Shown here one piece after another: positions 43,703 through 52,373 of a stretch of 64,000 bases of DNA (its first letter is position 1; every line of letters begins with the position of its first letter). A model generated the notes under the pieces. The model was not told where the DNA came from. It saw only the letters and a program-made list of their open reading frames with translations, and did no database searches. The position numbers and the translations under genes were made by a program. This DNA is from G965276765 sp965276765 (GTDB lineage Bacteria > Actinomycetota > Acidimicrobiia > Acidimicrobiales > Palsa-688), in assembly GCA_965276765.1 (NCBI GenBank), contig OZ255627.1:434001-498000 (forward strand), in the 5' to 3' direction.

Positions 43703-43734
43703 GGCTCAGGGGCTCAGGGGCTCAGGGGCTCAGG
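43703..43734. repeat. 8-bp tandem repeat, four copies, at the 3' end of a gene
   Basis: GGCTCAGG is repeated four times without mismatch just after the kinase stop codon. Because each copy contains TCA (TGA on the minus strand), the repeat supplies the stop of the convergent gene at 43714. Confidence 0.9.
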
Positions 43735-44478
43735 GGCCCAAAGTTGCGGCACGGTCGAGTCGAGGGCCCGGTCGACGAGCGTCTCGGTATCTCCTGGGAA
43801 CAGCCAGCCGATGTCGCCGGCCTTCCCTGTGACGCCGGAAAGGTCATCACATCGGCCGTTGGCATACCGCTCGAGCTTGGTCCTGACCGACTCGCCCTGC
43901 TCGGCGCCGAGCGATGCCCGGTAGGTGAATGCGGATGCGGCGAGGCCGAAAAGGTGGTCGGGGGTGAGACGTCGAGGCGACGATACCTCGACGATCTCGG
44001 CGCCATGGTCGGTCGTGGCGACGAAATCGCCTCTCATCTCGGCGTTGCCGTGAGCCTTCACCGTGTGCTTGACCACAGCGGTCAACCATTCGTAGCGAAT
44101 GTGGCCGATGGCGATCCTCCCGCTCAGCGGCTTCGCTCTCCGTTCCTTCGGCGGATGGGGCTTCGCCGAACGCGACTTCTTGGCACCGAGCCTGCCGTCT
44201 GTCAGTGAGCCTGCGACCGCGGCGGCGTGCTCGGCGAACGGGACGTGGCCACCCTCGTATCTGGTCGTGAAGAAGACGATCCGACGATCGGTGACGACGA
44301 CGGTCGCCGTCTTCAGGTTCCAGCCCCCGGTAAGGGAGCCGACCGACGCCGTGCCGGTCTCCTCGACGATCTCGTCGGGCTCGAGGTGGGCGCCCCTTCC
44401 GTCATCGGTCGCGGCCAGCCAGTACGGCGAGCTGACGTCGCCGATCTCTCGGATGGCGAGAAGCTGTTGGGGGTGCAT
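43714..44478 (-). CDS. hypothetical protein with possible PH-like domain
   Basis: A 254-residue soluble protein. ATG at 44478 follows CGAGGAGGAACC, so the start is secure. The N-terminal half has HLEPDEIVEETGTASVG and TATVVVTDRRIVFFTTRYEG, a pattern of strands typical of bacterial PH-like (GRAM) domains that begin with a membrane- or lipid-interacting surface. A basic loop (GAKKSRSAKPHPPKERRAKP) and a second domain follow. No enzyme motif is seen. Its stop codon comes from an 8-bp tandem repeat. I do not recognise an exact family. Confidence 0.7.
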   Translation of the reverse strand: MHPQQLLAIREIGDVSSPYWLAATDDGRGAHLEPDEIVEETGTASVGSLTGGWNLKTATVVVTDRRIVFFTTRYEGGHVPFAEHAAAVAGSLTDGRLGAKKSRSAKPHPPKERRAKPLSGRIAIGHIRYEWLTAVVKHTVKAHGNAEMRGDFVATTDHGAEIVEVSSPRRLTPDHLFGLAASAFTYRASLGAEQGESVRTKLERYANGRCDDLSGVTGKAGDIGWLFPGDTETLVDRALDSTVPQLWAPEPLSP

Positions 44479-44773
44479 GGTTCCTCCTCGTTGCGTGCCG
44501 ACCGGCATGCCACCCGGAACGGTGTCCTCACCACTATCTGTGGGGTGAGGCGGGTGATGACATGTCGAACGCTGCGCTTTGCTTCGCCGTGGACGGACGG
44601 AATTCCTTCCACCATAGGGCAATTGGGGCCGCCCCCCATCGCTCGTCGCCGTCGGCCTGACACCACTCTGGGTGCTGAAAGCCATTGAATCACACCCGTC
44701 CGTCCGGCGCAGGACTCGCACGGAGGACTCGGGTCGATCCTGCTGCCCGCCATGCCGGTGGCAACATCCGGGG
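44479..44773. other. divergent intergenic region with a small hairpin
   Basis: About 295 bp between divergent genes holds no convincing coding frame. It contains one 7-bp inverted repeat, CCTCACC (44526-44532) with GGTGAGG (44544-44550). It should carry the promoters for both neighbours, but none is clear. Confidence 0.5.
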
Positions 44774-45172
44774 GTGGAAGAACCCGATGCCGACGTGGTC
44801 GAGCTGGCGACGCGACTGTTCGCCATGGCCAGAAGGGGTGAGACCGATGACCTCGTCGCCTACGTCGACGCCGGGGTGCCTGCCGACCTGACCAACCATG
44901 CCGGCGACAGCTTGGTGATGCTCGCCGCCTACCACGGTCACGCCGGGACGGTTGCGGCCCTGATCGAGCGCGGCGCCGACCCCAACCGAGCCAACGACCG
45001 GGGCCAGACGCCGCTCGCCGGCGCCGTGTTCAAGGGCGAGAAGGACGTCGTCGGGGTCCTCGTCGAGGGTCGGGCCGACCCCGACGCCGGTCACCCGACG
45101 GCGCTCGAGACCGCCGCCATGTTCGAGCGTGAGGACCTGCTCGAACTGCTGCGCCGCGGCCGGCTCACGTAG
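44774..45172 (+). CDS. ankyrin-repeat protein
   Basis: A 132-residue protein from GTG 44774 with about three ankyrin repeats: GDSLVMLAAYHGHAGTVAAL with IERGADPNRANDRGQTPLAG, then AVFKGEKDVVGVLVEGRADP and a final ALETAAMFEREDLLELLRR. Helical N-terminal cap VVELATRLFAMARRGETDDL. Such small proteins bind other proteins; no partner can be assigned. The frame stays open upstream to 44672, but that part is Arg/Ser/Cys-rich with no ribosome-binding site, so the GTG is preferred. Confidence 0.85.
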   Translation: MEEPDADVVELATRLFAMARRGETDDLVAYVDAGVPADLTNHAGDSLVMLAAYHGHAGTVAALIERGADPNRANDRGQTPLAGAVFKGEKDVVGVLVEGRADPDAGHPTALETAAMFEREDLLELLRRGRLT

Positions 45173-45179
45173 GACCGCT

Positions 45180-45578
45180 CTACCCGAGTCCCCCCTCGAG
45201 GCGCGTCGCAACCCGACCGAGACGGCCGATGGCGAGCCAGCACACCGGTGCGTACGCTCCGGCGACCCACAGCGGGACCTCGATGGTGACCGAAGCGCCG
45301 CCGCCTGGCCTCGCCTCGACCCGGTGGGCGGTGGCGGGCACGGAAGCGACCGACCAGGCCCAACGATGCCCGTCCTCGAACTGGGTGACGCGGAAGGGCA
45401 ACCACACGCCCAGGGGCGTCCTGACCCGTCCCGTCGTTCCCGCCTTGATCTTGTGGCCGCCCCGGTCGATCCGGGCCGCACCGACCGTCGGGCCCCAGTC
45501 GGGCCAGCAGCGGACATCGGTCAGGGCCTCCCACACCGCGCCCGGCGAAGGGGTGAGGCGACGGGTCACGGCAAGCAC
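45180..45578 (-). CDS. SRPBCC (START-like) domain protein
   Basis: A 132-residue protein with the START/polyketide-cyclase fold: an N-terminal strand, then SPGAVWEALTDVRCWPDWGP, a strand pair with RVRTPLGVWLPFRVTQFEDG and a C-terminal helix AIGRLGRVATRLEG that closes the hydrophobic cavity. Function is probably binding of a lipophilic ligand. GTG start at 45578. It is convergent with the ankyrin gene, 7 bp apart, and starts 52 bp from the hairpin at 45631-45683. Confidence 0.82.
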   Translation of the reverse strand: MLAVTRRLTPSPGAVWEALTDVRCWPDWGPTVGAARIDRGGHKIKAGTTGRVRTPLGVWLPFRVTQFEDGHRWAWSVASVPATAHRVEARPGGGASVTIEVPLWVAGAYAPVCWLAIGRLGRVATRLEGGLG

Positions 45579-45630
45579 GCCGATTGGTCTACCACCCGGC
45601 GGGGTGCCGGCCCGGACCGCTCCGACGGCA

Positions 45631-45683
45631 ATTTTCTCTGCCCACTTTTACGGGGTGAGTCCGTAAAAGTGGGCAGAGAAAAT
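45631..45683. repeat. perfect 23-bp inverted repeat with 7-base loop between divergent genes
   Basis: The left arm 45631-45653 (ATTTTCTCTG...TTTACGG) and the right arm 45661-45683 (CCGTAAAAGT...AGAAAAT) are fully complementary over 23 bp with loop GGTGAGT. The arms are AT-rich compared with all surrounding sequence, an unusual composition here. It lies between two genes transcribed away from each other, so it cannot be a simple terminator. A mobile palindromic repeat, an operator, or a structured leader RNA are the options. Confidence 0.9.
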
Positions 45684-45815
45684 GCGTCTACCGCCCCGGG
45701 CTGATCGCCCTTTTGGGGCACTTCGCTCCAATCGGGAGAAAGGCCCTGGCTGTTCATGAAGCCGTCATGGGGGACAACGGGCGGGACGGCGCCAGATGCG
45801 CCAGAGTGGAGCGCG

Positions 45816-46637
45816 ATGCACACCAAGGTCGGATGTGAGTTCTCGTATGAGGCCGAGGTGGCCACGCACGCCATCATCCAGGTCGAGCCTCGGCTCGACG
45901 GCGACGTGCGCGCCCTCGACGAGCGATGGGAGAATGTCCCCGCCATCGGTATGTCGCGCTACGTCGACGGCTTCGGCAACGTGTGCCGTCGGGCCACGAT
46001 CGTCCCCGGTGTCTCCTCGCTCCACTACGATGCCCTGCTCGAGGTCCCCGACGCCGTCGACGGCGAGTGCGTCGATGCGAGCGAGGTGCCCCCCGAGCGC
46101 CTGCCCGACGACGTCCTCGTCCACACGCTGCCGAGCCGGTACTGCCCGTCGCAGGAGCTCGGCGACGAGGCGTGGAGGCTTTTTGGTTCGCTGCCGCCCG
46201 GATGGAGGCGGGTGCAAACAATCTGCGACTGGGTGCACGACGAGATCGCCTTCGGCTATCTCGACACGTCGCCGCTCGCCACCGCCGTCGACGTCTACGA
46301 GCGCAGAGCCGGCGTGTGCCGCGACTTCGCCCACCTCGCCGTGACCTTCTGCCGGGCCTTGAACATCCCGGCCCGCTACGTCTTCGGCTACCTGCCGGAC
46401 ATCGACGTCGTGGTGAACGACCCGATGGACTTCTGCGCCTGGATGGAGGTGTTTCTCGAGGGAAGGTGGTGGACCTTCGACCCCAGGAACAACACGCGCC
46501 GAGCCGGCCGGGCCGTGATCGGCAGGGGTCGCGACGCCCTCGACGTCGCCATGGTGTCCACCTACGGCGGCCCCAAGCTCACCTCGATGATCGTGTGGGC
46601 GGACAAGATCCCGGGCGGGGAGCCGCAGCCAGCGTGA
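45816..46637 (+). CDS. transglutaminase-like protein lacking the usual catalytic histidine
   Basis: A 273-residue protein with an N-terminal beta-domain and a transglutaminase-like core. The cysteine motif ERRAGVCRDFAHLAVTFCRA is present. In place of the HAW motif it has PMDFCAWMEVFLEGRWWTF, so the expected His is Cys; the later Asp is kept (TFDPRNN). A similar substitution occurs in other members of this subfamily, so it may be a non-enzymatic or differently working protein. Start at ATG 45816 with TGGAG upstream; an ATG at 45756 is possible. Its stop overlaps the next gene's start (GTGA), so the two transglutaminase-like proteins are made together. Confidence 0.85.
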   Translation: MHTKVGCEFSYEAEVATHAIIQVEPRLDGDVRALDERWENVPAIGMSRYVDGFGNVCRRATIVPGVSSLHYDALLEVPDAVDGECVDASEVPPERLPDDVLVHTLPSRYCPSQELGDEAWRLFGSLPPGWRRVQTICDWVHDEIAFGYLDTSPLATAVDVYERRAGVCRDFAHLAVTFCRALNIPARYVFGYLPDIDVVVNDPMDFCAWMEVFLEGRWWTFDPRNNTRRAGRAVIGRGRDALDVAMVSTYGGPKLTSMIVWADKIPGGEPQPA

Positions 46638-47548
46638 CGCCCAAGTCGACCCGGGCGTCGGCTGCCGACGCCCCGGCTCCGCGCCGGCTCGTGCTCGACG
46701 AGCGCATCCGTTACCGATACAGCGCGCCGGTTACCACCCTGCGCCAGTACCTCAGGGTGGTGCCGCCCTCGACCCACGGACCGCAGCGCAGAGACCGGTG
46801 GCAGCTCGCCGTCAACGGCGTGGCGTCATCGTCGGCCCGGACGTACCTCGATCCGTTCGGCAACGTGACCGTCGCCGTCGATGTGCCGAGGGTCGAGGAG
46901 GCGGTCGAGTTCGCCGTCACCGCCGAGGCCGTGACCGCGTTGACAGCCGTGACCGCCGGTAGCGCCGGTCACGCCGGTCACGCCGGTCACGCCGAGGGTG
47001 GCACCGACGCGGCCTCCCCGCCCGCCGGGCTCGCCGACCCCCGGTATCTCCAAGCCACGTGGCTCACCGCAACCGATGACGCCATCGCCGAGCTGGCCCG
47101 CGGCACCGCCGGCACGGACGTCGGGACCACCGACGTCGAGTCGCTGTGCGAGCGGGTCCACCGCGTCATCGCCTACGAATGGGGCATCACGGGCGTGCGC
47201 ACGACGGCGAGCCAGGCCGTCGCCGCCGGGCGCGGCGTCTGCCAGGACTACGCCCACATCATGCTGGCGGCCTGCCGCCACGCCGGGATCGCCGCCCGGT
47301 ACGTGTCCGGGCACCTGATCGGAGAGGGAGGCAGCCACGCATGGGTCGAGGTCCTCCACCCCGGTGACGGGCCGGGAAAGACGTGGTGGGCCGAAGGCTG
47401 GGATCCGACCCACGGTCGTCGCACCGACGCCGACTACCTGGTCGTAGCCGTCGGCCGGGACTACACGGACACGGCCCCGCTGTGGGGGACCTTCATCGGC
47501 ACCGGGGTCACCGGCACCCTCGAGGTCGACAAGCGCCTTTCGGCATAA
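46634..47548 (+). CDS. transglutaminase-like cysteine protease with complete catalytic triad
   Basis: A 304-residue protein. The N-terminal beta-domain (RYRYSAPVTTLRQYLRVVPP) is followed by the transglutaminase core with Cys in AAGRGVCQDYAHIMLAACRH, His in GGSHAWVEVLHPG, and Asp in WDPTHGRR. The enzyme could hydrolyse or crosslink peptides. Unlike its upstream neighbour it has all three catalytic residues, so the two may form an active/inactive pair. Three GCCGGTCAC repeats (46964-46990) put a Gly-His-Ala loop between domains. GTG start at 46634 overlapping the previous stop. Confidence 0.9.
   Translation: MTPKSTRASAADAPAPRRLVLDERIRYRYSAPVTTLRQYLRVVPPSTHGPQRRDRWQLAVNGVASSSARTYLDPFGNVTVAVDVPRVEEAVEFAVTAEAVTALTAVTAGSAGHAGHAGHAEGGTDAASPPAGLADPRYLQATWLTATDDAIAELARGTAGTDVGTTDVESLCERVHRVIAYEWGITGVRTTASQAVAAGRGVCQDYAHIMLAACRHAGIAARYVSGHLIGEGGSHAWVEVLHPGDGPGKTWWAEGWDPTHGRRTDADYLVVAVGRDYTDTAPLWGTFIGTGVTGTLEVDKRLSA
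46964..46990 (+). repeat. 9-bp repeat, three copies, inside a transglutaminase gene
   Basis: GCCGGTCAC occurs three times head to tail after one variant copy (GCCGGTAGC at 46955-46963), encoding AGH repeats; a further GCCGAG follows. The frame is kept. Confidence 0.9.
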
Positions 47549-47570
47549 GGAGCATAAGGAGATGAACCGC

Positions 47571-47599
47571 TTGCAAGACAGCGGGACGCTTCTTATGGT
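47571..47599 (+). promoter_or_regulatory. sigma-70-like promoter for the GH3 glycosidase gene
   Basis: TTGCAA (47571-47576) and TATGGT (47594-47599) are separated by 17 bp and lie 60 bp before the GH3 start, in the only non-coding stretch between the two genes. Both hexamers are imperfect but spacing is ideal. Confidence 0.45.
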
Positions 47600-47658
47600 G
47601 AACCCCATCTGAACGGACCGGAGCCGGTGGCCCTCGGGCACGACGCTCGCAGGAGTGG

Positions 47659-50508
47659 ATGGGGGAGCACGTGTCGGTCGTAGCTCGACGGAGAAATGTC
47701 GGTGTTCGTGCCGCGGCGGTCGTGGCGGTGGCGACAACCGCGATGGCGCTCGTCGGGTCGTCCGGCGGCGCTACCGCCACCGGGGTTGGCCGCCCCTCCG
47801 ACGTCCACCGGGCTCGACTGGCCGCGACATCGGCGTCCGCTTGCCCGTGGGTGCACTCCCGCAAGCCCATCGCTCGTCGGGTCGCCCAGGTCATCGGCCA
47901 CATGACCCTTTCGAACGAGATCACCCTCGTCGAAGGTCAGGGCACGAGCCAGCCGTACGTCTTCTACATGGCCGGGATCCCGCACCTCTGCATCCCGCCC
48001 ATGGGCCTCGAGGACGGACCCAACGGTGTCGCCGACGGCCTCAAGGGAGTCACGCAGCTCCCCGCCGGCGTCGACCTGGCCGCCACCTGGGACCGTTCGA
48101 CCGCCCGTGAGTACGGGAAGGTCGTCGGGGCCGAGAGCGCCGGCAAGGGGGTGTCGGTGAACCTGGGGCCGACGATCAACATCGACCGCGACCCTCGGTG
48201 GGGCCGCTCCTTTGAGACCTACACCGAGGACCCGGCGCTCAACTCGGCGTTGGCGGTCAACGAGATCGACGGTGTCCAGAGCCAAGGGGTGATGTCCCAG
48301 GTCAAGCACTACGCCGCCTACAACCAGGAGACGTACCGGAACACGCCCCAGGACAACGTCCTTGTGAGCAATCGGGCGCTGCGCGAGATCTACCTGCCAG
48401 CGTTCGAGGCCGCCGTCAAAGACGCGAACGTCGCTTCGGTGATGTGCTCGTACTCCACCATCAACGGCAACTACGCCTGCCAGAACAGTGACCTGCTCAC
48501 CAAGGTCCTCAAGCAGGAATGGGGTTTCCCCGGGTTCGTGACCTCGGACTATGGCGCCATTCACTCGACCACCGCGGCCCGGGCGGGCACCGACATGGAG
48601 CAGCCGGAGAACACCTACTTCGGCAACGCCCTCGCCCAGGCCGTGCGCGACGGAGCCATCGGGCGCTCCGTGCTGAACACGATGATCGAGCGCATCCTGA
48701 CCGAGATGTTCCGCTTCGGTCTGTTCGACCATCCGCACCATGGCTCGACGACCGCCACCGTCACCACCCCCGCCCACGTGGCCTTCTCCACCAGGACCGC
48801 AGAGCAGGGCACCGTGCTGCTCAAGAACCGCGGGTCGGCGCTACCGCTGACGTCCGCAGGGGCCGGCACCGTGGCCGTGATCGGTCCCGCCGCTTCGACG
48901 TCACCGATCTACGGGGGTGGTGGCAGCGCCGCCGTCCTGCCTTCGAAGACCGTGACACCGCTTCAGGGAGTCATGGCCGCCGCCGGCTCGGGAACCAACG
49001 TCGTCTACCAGCAGGGACTCCCCGCCGACACGGCCCTCACCGCCGTGCCCTCGAGCGCGCTCTCCCCCGCCTACGCCCCGACCGGCTTCGGGGGCAGCTA
49101 CACCGGGACGCTCACGGCGCCGACGACCGGCACCTACGTCCTCGCGGTGACCAATCCGTGCGGCTGTTACACGGCGACCGACCTCTCGGTCAACGGCAAG
49201 CAACTCCTGAGCAACCCGGGGACGCCGCCGGTCAGCACCTACTCCGCCTCGATCCACCTCACGGCAGGGAAGGCCTACGCGGTGCAGATCACCGGCGAGT
49301 CGAGCAGCTTCTCTTGGGGCACGCCGAGCGCGCTCGCACCCGGCATCGCCAGCGCGGTAGCAGCCGCCAAATCGGCTTCGACCGCGGTGGTCGTCGTGTC
49401 TGACGACACCGAGACCGAGGCCGCCGACCGGCCCAGCCTCAACCTCCCTTCGGCGCAGAACGGGCTGATCTCGGACGTCGCCGCCGTCAACCCCCACACC
49501 GTCGTGGTGATCGACGCCGGTGCACCGGTCGCCATGCCGTGGCTCTCGCATGTCGCCGCCGTGGTCGACGCCTGGTATCCGGGAGAGACCAACGGGCAGG
49601 CACTGGCCGAGGTGCTCTTCGGACGGGTCGACCCGAGCGGCCACCTGCCCGTGACGTTCCCTGCCAGTCTGCGCCAGGTCCCTGCGGCCACGCCGGCCCG
49701 GTTCCCGGGCGTCAACGGGCAGGTGCAGTACTCGGAGGGCATCGACGTCGGATACCGCTGGTACGACGCCAAGTCACTCACGCCCCTCTTCCCCTTTGGC
49801 TATGGGCTCTCCTACACGCGATTCCACTTTGGTCACCTCAAGGTGAGTCGCCATGTCGTGGACGGGGTCCAAACTGTCCGGGTAGCGGCGACCGTGACCA
49901 ACGTCGGAAACCGTAGGGGTCGTGAGGTGGCCCAGCTCTACCTCGGAGATCCGGCCAAGAGCGGCGAACCGCCACGCCAGCTGGTCACGTTTTCGCGCGT
50001 CGACCTGGCCGCGGGTGCATCGAAGCGCGTCGACTTCACCGTCTCACCGCAACAACGGTCCTGGTGGGACGATTCGGCGGGCCAATGGAACGGGACCGCC
50101 GGCACCTACCATCTGTACGTGGGTGACTCGTCTGCGCTCCGCGGGCTCCCGCTCCGAGGGAAGTTCGTCGTCGTCAACACTCCGGGCACGCGTCAGGTGA
50201 CCATCGGCGCTCCGTCACGGATAAGGAAAGGCCGGAGCTTCTCGGTAGATGTCCGGCTGTCTCGGGGCGGAAACGAGACCCTCCACGGCGTCCACCTGTC
50301 GCTCCAGGTGCCTCAGGGCTGGACCAGCCGGGCGCTCGGAGCGACGACGTTCTCCACCGTCAGGCCGGGGTCGAGCCCAACCGCAACGTTCAAGGTCACG
50401 GCACCGACCTGGCAACCGGACTACCAAGCCACGTTGCACGCCGTGGCCGATCTCGGCGCCGGCAGCTCCCTTCAGCGGGAAGCCGGCGTCGGGGTGACGA
50501 CCCACTGA
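47659..50508 (+). CDS. secreted glycoside hydrolase family 3 beta-glycosidase
   Basis: A 949-residue exported enzyme. The signal sequence has a basic stretch, then VGVRAAAVVAVATTAMALVG. The (beta/alpha)8 domain contains KHYAAYN and the nucleophile Asp297 in GFPGFVTSDYGAIHST; the second domain begins near 375 with EQGTVLLKNRGSALPL and includes AVIGPAA. A carbohydrate-binding-like (PA14-type) insert is at about 455-565. The fibronectin-like end of GH3 follows (FPFGYGLSYTRF, EVAQLYLGDPAKSGEPPRQL), and an extra beta-domain of about 95 residues (about 855-949) ends the protein. It probably cleaves beta-linked plant or fungal oligosaccharides. GTG 47671 is an alternative start. Confidence 0.92.
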   Translation: MGEHVSVVARRRNVGVRAAAVVAVATTAMALVGSSGGATATGVGRPSDVHRARLAATSASACPWVHSRKPIARRVAQVIGHMTLSNEITLVEGQGTSQPYVFYMAGIPHLCIPPMGLEDGPNGVADGLKGVTQLPAGVDLAATWDRSTAREYGKVVGAESAGKGVSVNLGPTINIDRDPRWGRSFETYTEDPALNSALAVNEIDGVQSQGVMSQVKHYAAYNQETYRNTPQDNVLVSNRALREIYLPAFEAAVKDANVASVMCSYSTINGNYACQNSDLLTKVLKQEWGFPGFVTSDYGAIHSTTAARAGTDMEQPENTYFGNALAQAVRDGAIGRSVLNTMIERILTEMFRFGLFDHPHHGSTTATVTTPAHVAFSTRTAEQGTVLLKNRGSALPLTSAGAGTVAVIGPAASTSPIYGGGGSAAVLPSKTVTPLQGVMAAAGSGTNVVYQQGLPADTALTAVPSSALSPAYAPTGFGGSYTGTLTAPTTGTYVLAVTNPCGCYTATDLSVNGKQLLSNPGTPPVSTYSASIHLTAGKAYAVQITGESSSFSWGTPSALAPGIASAVAAAKSASTAVVVVSDDTETEAADRPSLNLPSAQNGLISDVAAVNPHTVVVIDAGAPVAMPWLSHVAAVVDAWYPGETNGQALAEVLFGRVDPSGHLPVTFPASLRQVPAATPARFPGVNGQVQYSEGIDVGYRWYDAKSLTPLFPFGYGLSYTRFHFGHLKVSRHVVDGVQTVRVAATVTNVGNRRGREVAQLYLGDPAKSGEPPRQLVTFSRVDLAAGASKRVDFTVSPQQRSWWDDSAGQWNGTAGTYHLYVGDSSALRGLPLRGKFVVVNTPGTRQVTIGAPSRIRKGRSFSVDVRLSRGGNETLHGVHLSLQVPQGWTSRALGATTFSTVRPGSSPTATFKVTAPTWQPDYQATLHAVADLGAGSSLQREAGVGVTTH

Positions 50509-50545
50509 TCATCGGCGTTCATCAAATGGTGGTAGCGATAGGAGG

Positions 50546-51625
50546 GTGAGCCGGGTCGACGCCATCGACGCCTACCAGCGTGGCCACCGGTGGTTGGGAT
50601 TCCCGCTTGCCGTCGTGTACAAGTTCTTCGAAGACCAGGGCAACTACTTAGCGGCCATCGTCACCTACTACGGCTTCCTTTCGCTGTTTCCCCTGCTGTA
50701 CCTCTTCGCCATCATCATCGGGGTCGTGCTCCAAGGCCATCCGCAGCTCCAGAGCAGCCTGGTGCACTCGGCCGTCGCCCAGTTTCCCATCATCGGCAAC
50801 GACCTGGTCCGCAACACCGACTCGGCGCGCCGCAGCGGCGTCGACCTGGCGTTCGGGATCGTCGTCGCGCTCTACGGCGGCCTCGGCGTGATCCAGGCCG
50901 GTCAAAACGCCTTCAACCGGGCGTGGGGCATCCCCCGACAGGACCGCCCCGACCCGATCCACGCCCGGGAGCGCAGCCTCGTGCTGCTGCCCGTCCTCGG
51001 GTTCGGGGTGCTCCTCACGACGGCGCTCTCCTGGCTCACCACGAGCACCGCCGCCTACCTCGGGGCCGGCGCCCGCGTGGGCGGCACGGCCCTTTCCGTG
51101 CTGCTCAACGTCGCCATCTTCGTCACCGCCTTCCGGCTCCTCACCGCCCGGCGCCTCTCCACGCGGGATGTGATCGTCGGTGCGATCATCGCCGGCGTCA
51201 GCTGGCAGGCGTTGCAGAGCGTCGGCACCTACTACCTCCGCCACGCTCTCCGGGGTGCGACGGCCACGGCCGGGACCTTCGGCGTCGTCATCGGTCTGCT
51301 GGCGTGGATCTACCTCGAGGCGGTCATCACCGTGCTGTGCGTCGAGGTCAACGTCGTGCTCCACCGCCGGCTGTGGCCGCGGGCGTTGCTGAGCCTGGTC
51401 AGCGACACCGACAAGCTCAGCACCGCTGACAGGGCGGCGTACACCTCCTACAGCCACATCGAGCGCTACAAGACCCACCAGGACATCACGGTCCGATTCC
51501 TCTCCCGACGCGACCCGCCTGCAGCGAACGGCTCGTCGGCCTCGACGCCACCCGAACGGCCCGAAGCAAACGAAGCGAGCGAAGCGTCGGATGACAAACC
51601 CGGCGGTGACGCCACCGTCGCCTGA
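50546..51625 (+). CDS. YihY/BrkB-family inner-membrane protein
   Basis: A 359-residue protein with five to six membrane helices. Family motifs are DQGNYLAAIVTYYGFLSLFP near residue 30, GLGVIQAGQNAFNRAWGIPR, and LLAWIYLEAVITVLCVEVNV near 260. The C-terminal 75 residues are polar and Pro/Glu-rich. The family's biochemical role is not settled. GTG at 50546 is the only in-frame start; GGAGG abuts it directly with no spacing, which is unusual and suggests either leaderless initiation or that the SD acts on something else. The upstream GH3 gene ends 37 bp before it. Confidence 0.87.
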   Translation: MSRVDAIDAYQRGHRWLGFPLAVVYKFFEDQGNYLAAIVTYYGFLSLFPLLYLFAIIIGVVLQGHPQLQSSLVHSAVAQFPIIGNDLVRNTDSARRSGVDLAFGIVVALYGGLGVIQAGQNAFNRAWGIPRQDRPDPIHARERSLVLLPVLGFGVLLTTALSWLTTSTAAYLGAGARVGGTALSVLLNVAIFVTAFRLLTARRLSTRDVIVGAIIAGVSWQALQSVGTYYLRHALRGATATAGTFGVVIGLLAWIYLEAVITVLCVEVNVVLHRRLWPRALLSLVSDTDKLSTADRAAYTSYSHIERYKTHQDITVRFLSRRDPPAANGSSASTPPERPEANEASEASDDKPGGDATVA

Positions 51626-51629
51626 AGCG

Positions 51630-51941
51630 TCAGTCGGCGGTGGCCGAAGGGGCGAGGAAGGCGGCGGCGCGAGCCAAGGCTCCGGCCATCAGCCGGTAGT
51701 CGGCGGTGGGTGCCTGACCGTTGAGCACGTTGCCATCTTCGGCCCAGGCCCTGATCTGGCCGAGCCCTTCGAGCACGCCGTCGACGTCGTCGAGGTCGGC
51801 GGCGGTCACAATCGAGTTGAGGATGTCTTCCGGCTCGCTGGCGTTCAGCTGACGGGCCTTGTCCGCGGACGACCGCAGCATGATGCGCACCTCGGTGAGC
51901 TGCGTTTCTGTCTCTTCCCGAGTGACCATGGCGCCCAGCAT
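51630..51941 (-). CDS. small helical hypothetical protein at the end of the glycolate operon
   Basis: A 103-residue all-alpha protein with no membrane segment: TQLTEVRIMLRSSADKARQL, ILNSIVTAADLDDVDGVLEG and MAGALARAAAFLAP. Two starts are possible, ATG 51941 and ATG 51929, and neither has a clear ribosome-binding site. It begins 9 bp after the GlcG-like gene on the same strand, so it is probably the last gene of that operon. I do not recognise a family. Confidence 0.6.
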   Translation of the reverse strand: MLGAMVTREETETQLTEVRIMLRSSADKARQLNASEPEDILNSIVTAADLDDVDGVLEGLGQIRAWAEDGNVLNGQAPTADYRLMAGALARAAAFLAPSATAD

Positions 51942-51950
51942 GCCAGGCCG

Positions 51951-52373
51951 TCAGCCGGTGACTGCAACCAACCCGGCGGCCTCGATGGCGGCGACGGCGG
52001 TGAGCTCGTCGTTGTCGGACGCGTCGCCCGACACGCCGACCGCCCCGATGGTCTCCCCATCGCTCGTCGTGACCAGCACCCCGCCGGGCACGGGGACAAG
52101 TGCGCCGCCGATGGCGGCGGTCGCGGCGGCGACGAAGTAGGGCTGCGCCTCGGCCCTGGCCATGATCGCCCGCGACCCGATGCCGAGGGCCAGCGCCCCG
52201 TTGGCCTTGCCGTGGGCGATCTCGAAGCGGGCGTTCGAAGCGCCGTCCTCGCGTTCGAAGGCCCGCACCTGCCCTCCGGCGTCCAGCACGACGACCGACA
52301 GTGGCTGGAACCCGTGGGCGCGACCGCTCTCACGGGCGCCGGCGATCAGGGTGCGGGCCAGGTCGAGGTTCAC
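51951..52373 (-). CDS. GlcG/HbpS family protein
   Basis: A 140-residue protein of the heme-degrading/GlcG family (DUF336): PLSVVVLDAGGQVRAFERED, GASNARFEIAHGKANGALAL and GGVLVTTSDGETIGAVGVSG. Family members bind heme or act with glycolate oxidation genes. GTG at 52373 overlaps the malate synthase stop (GTGA). In enterobacterial glc operons the glcG, glcB and glcA genes are neighbours, as here. Confidence 0.88.
   Translation of the reverse strand: MNLDLARTLIAGARESGRAHGFQPLSVVVLDAGGQVRAFEREDGASNARFEIAHGKANGALALGIGSRAIMARAEAQPYFVAAATAAIGGALVPVPGGVLVTTSDGETIGAVGVSGDASDNDELTAVAAIEAAGLVAVTG

Noticed and set aside
44672..44773. Longer N-terminus for the ankyrin protein
   Set aside because: Arg/Cys-rich translation with no ribosome-binding site; the GTG at 44774 begins a normal helical cap.
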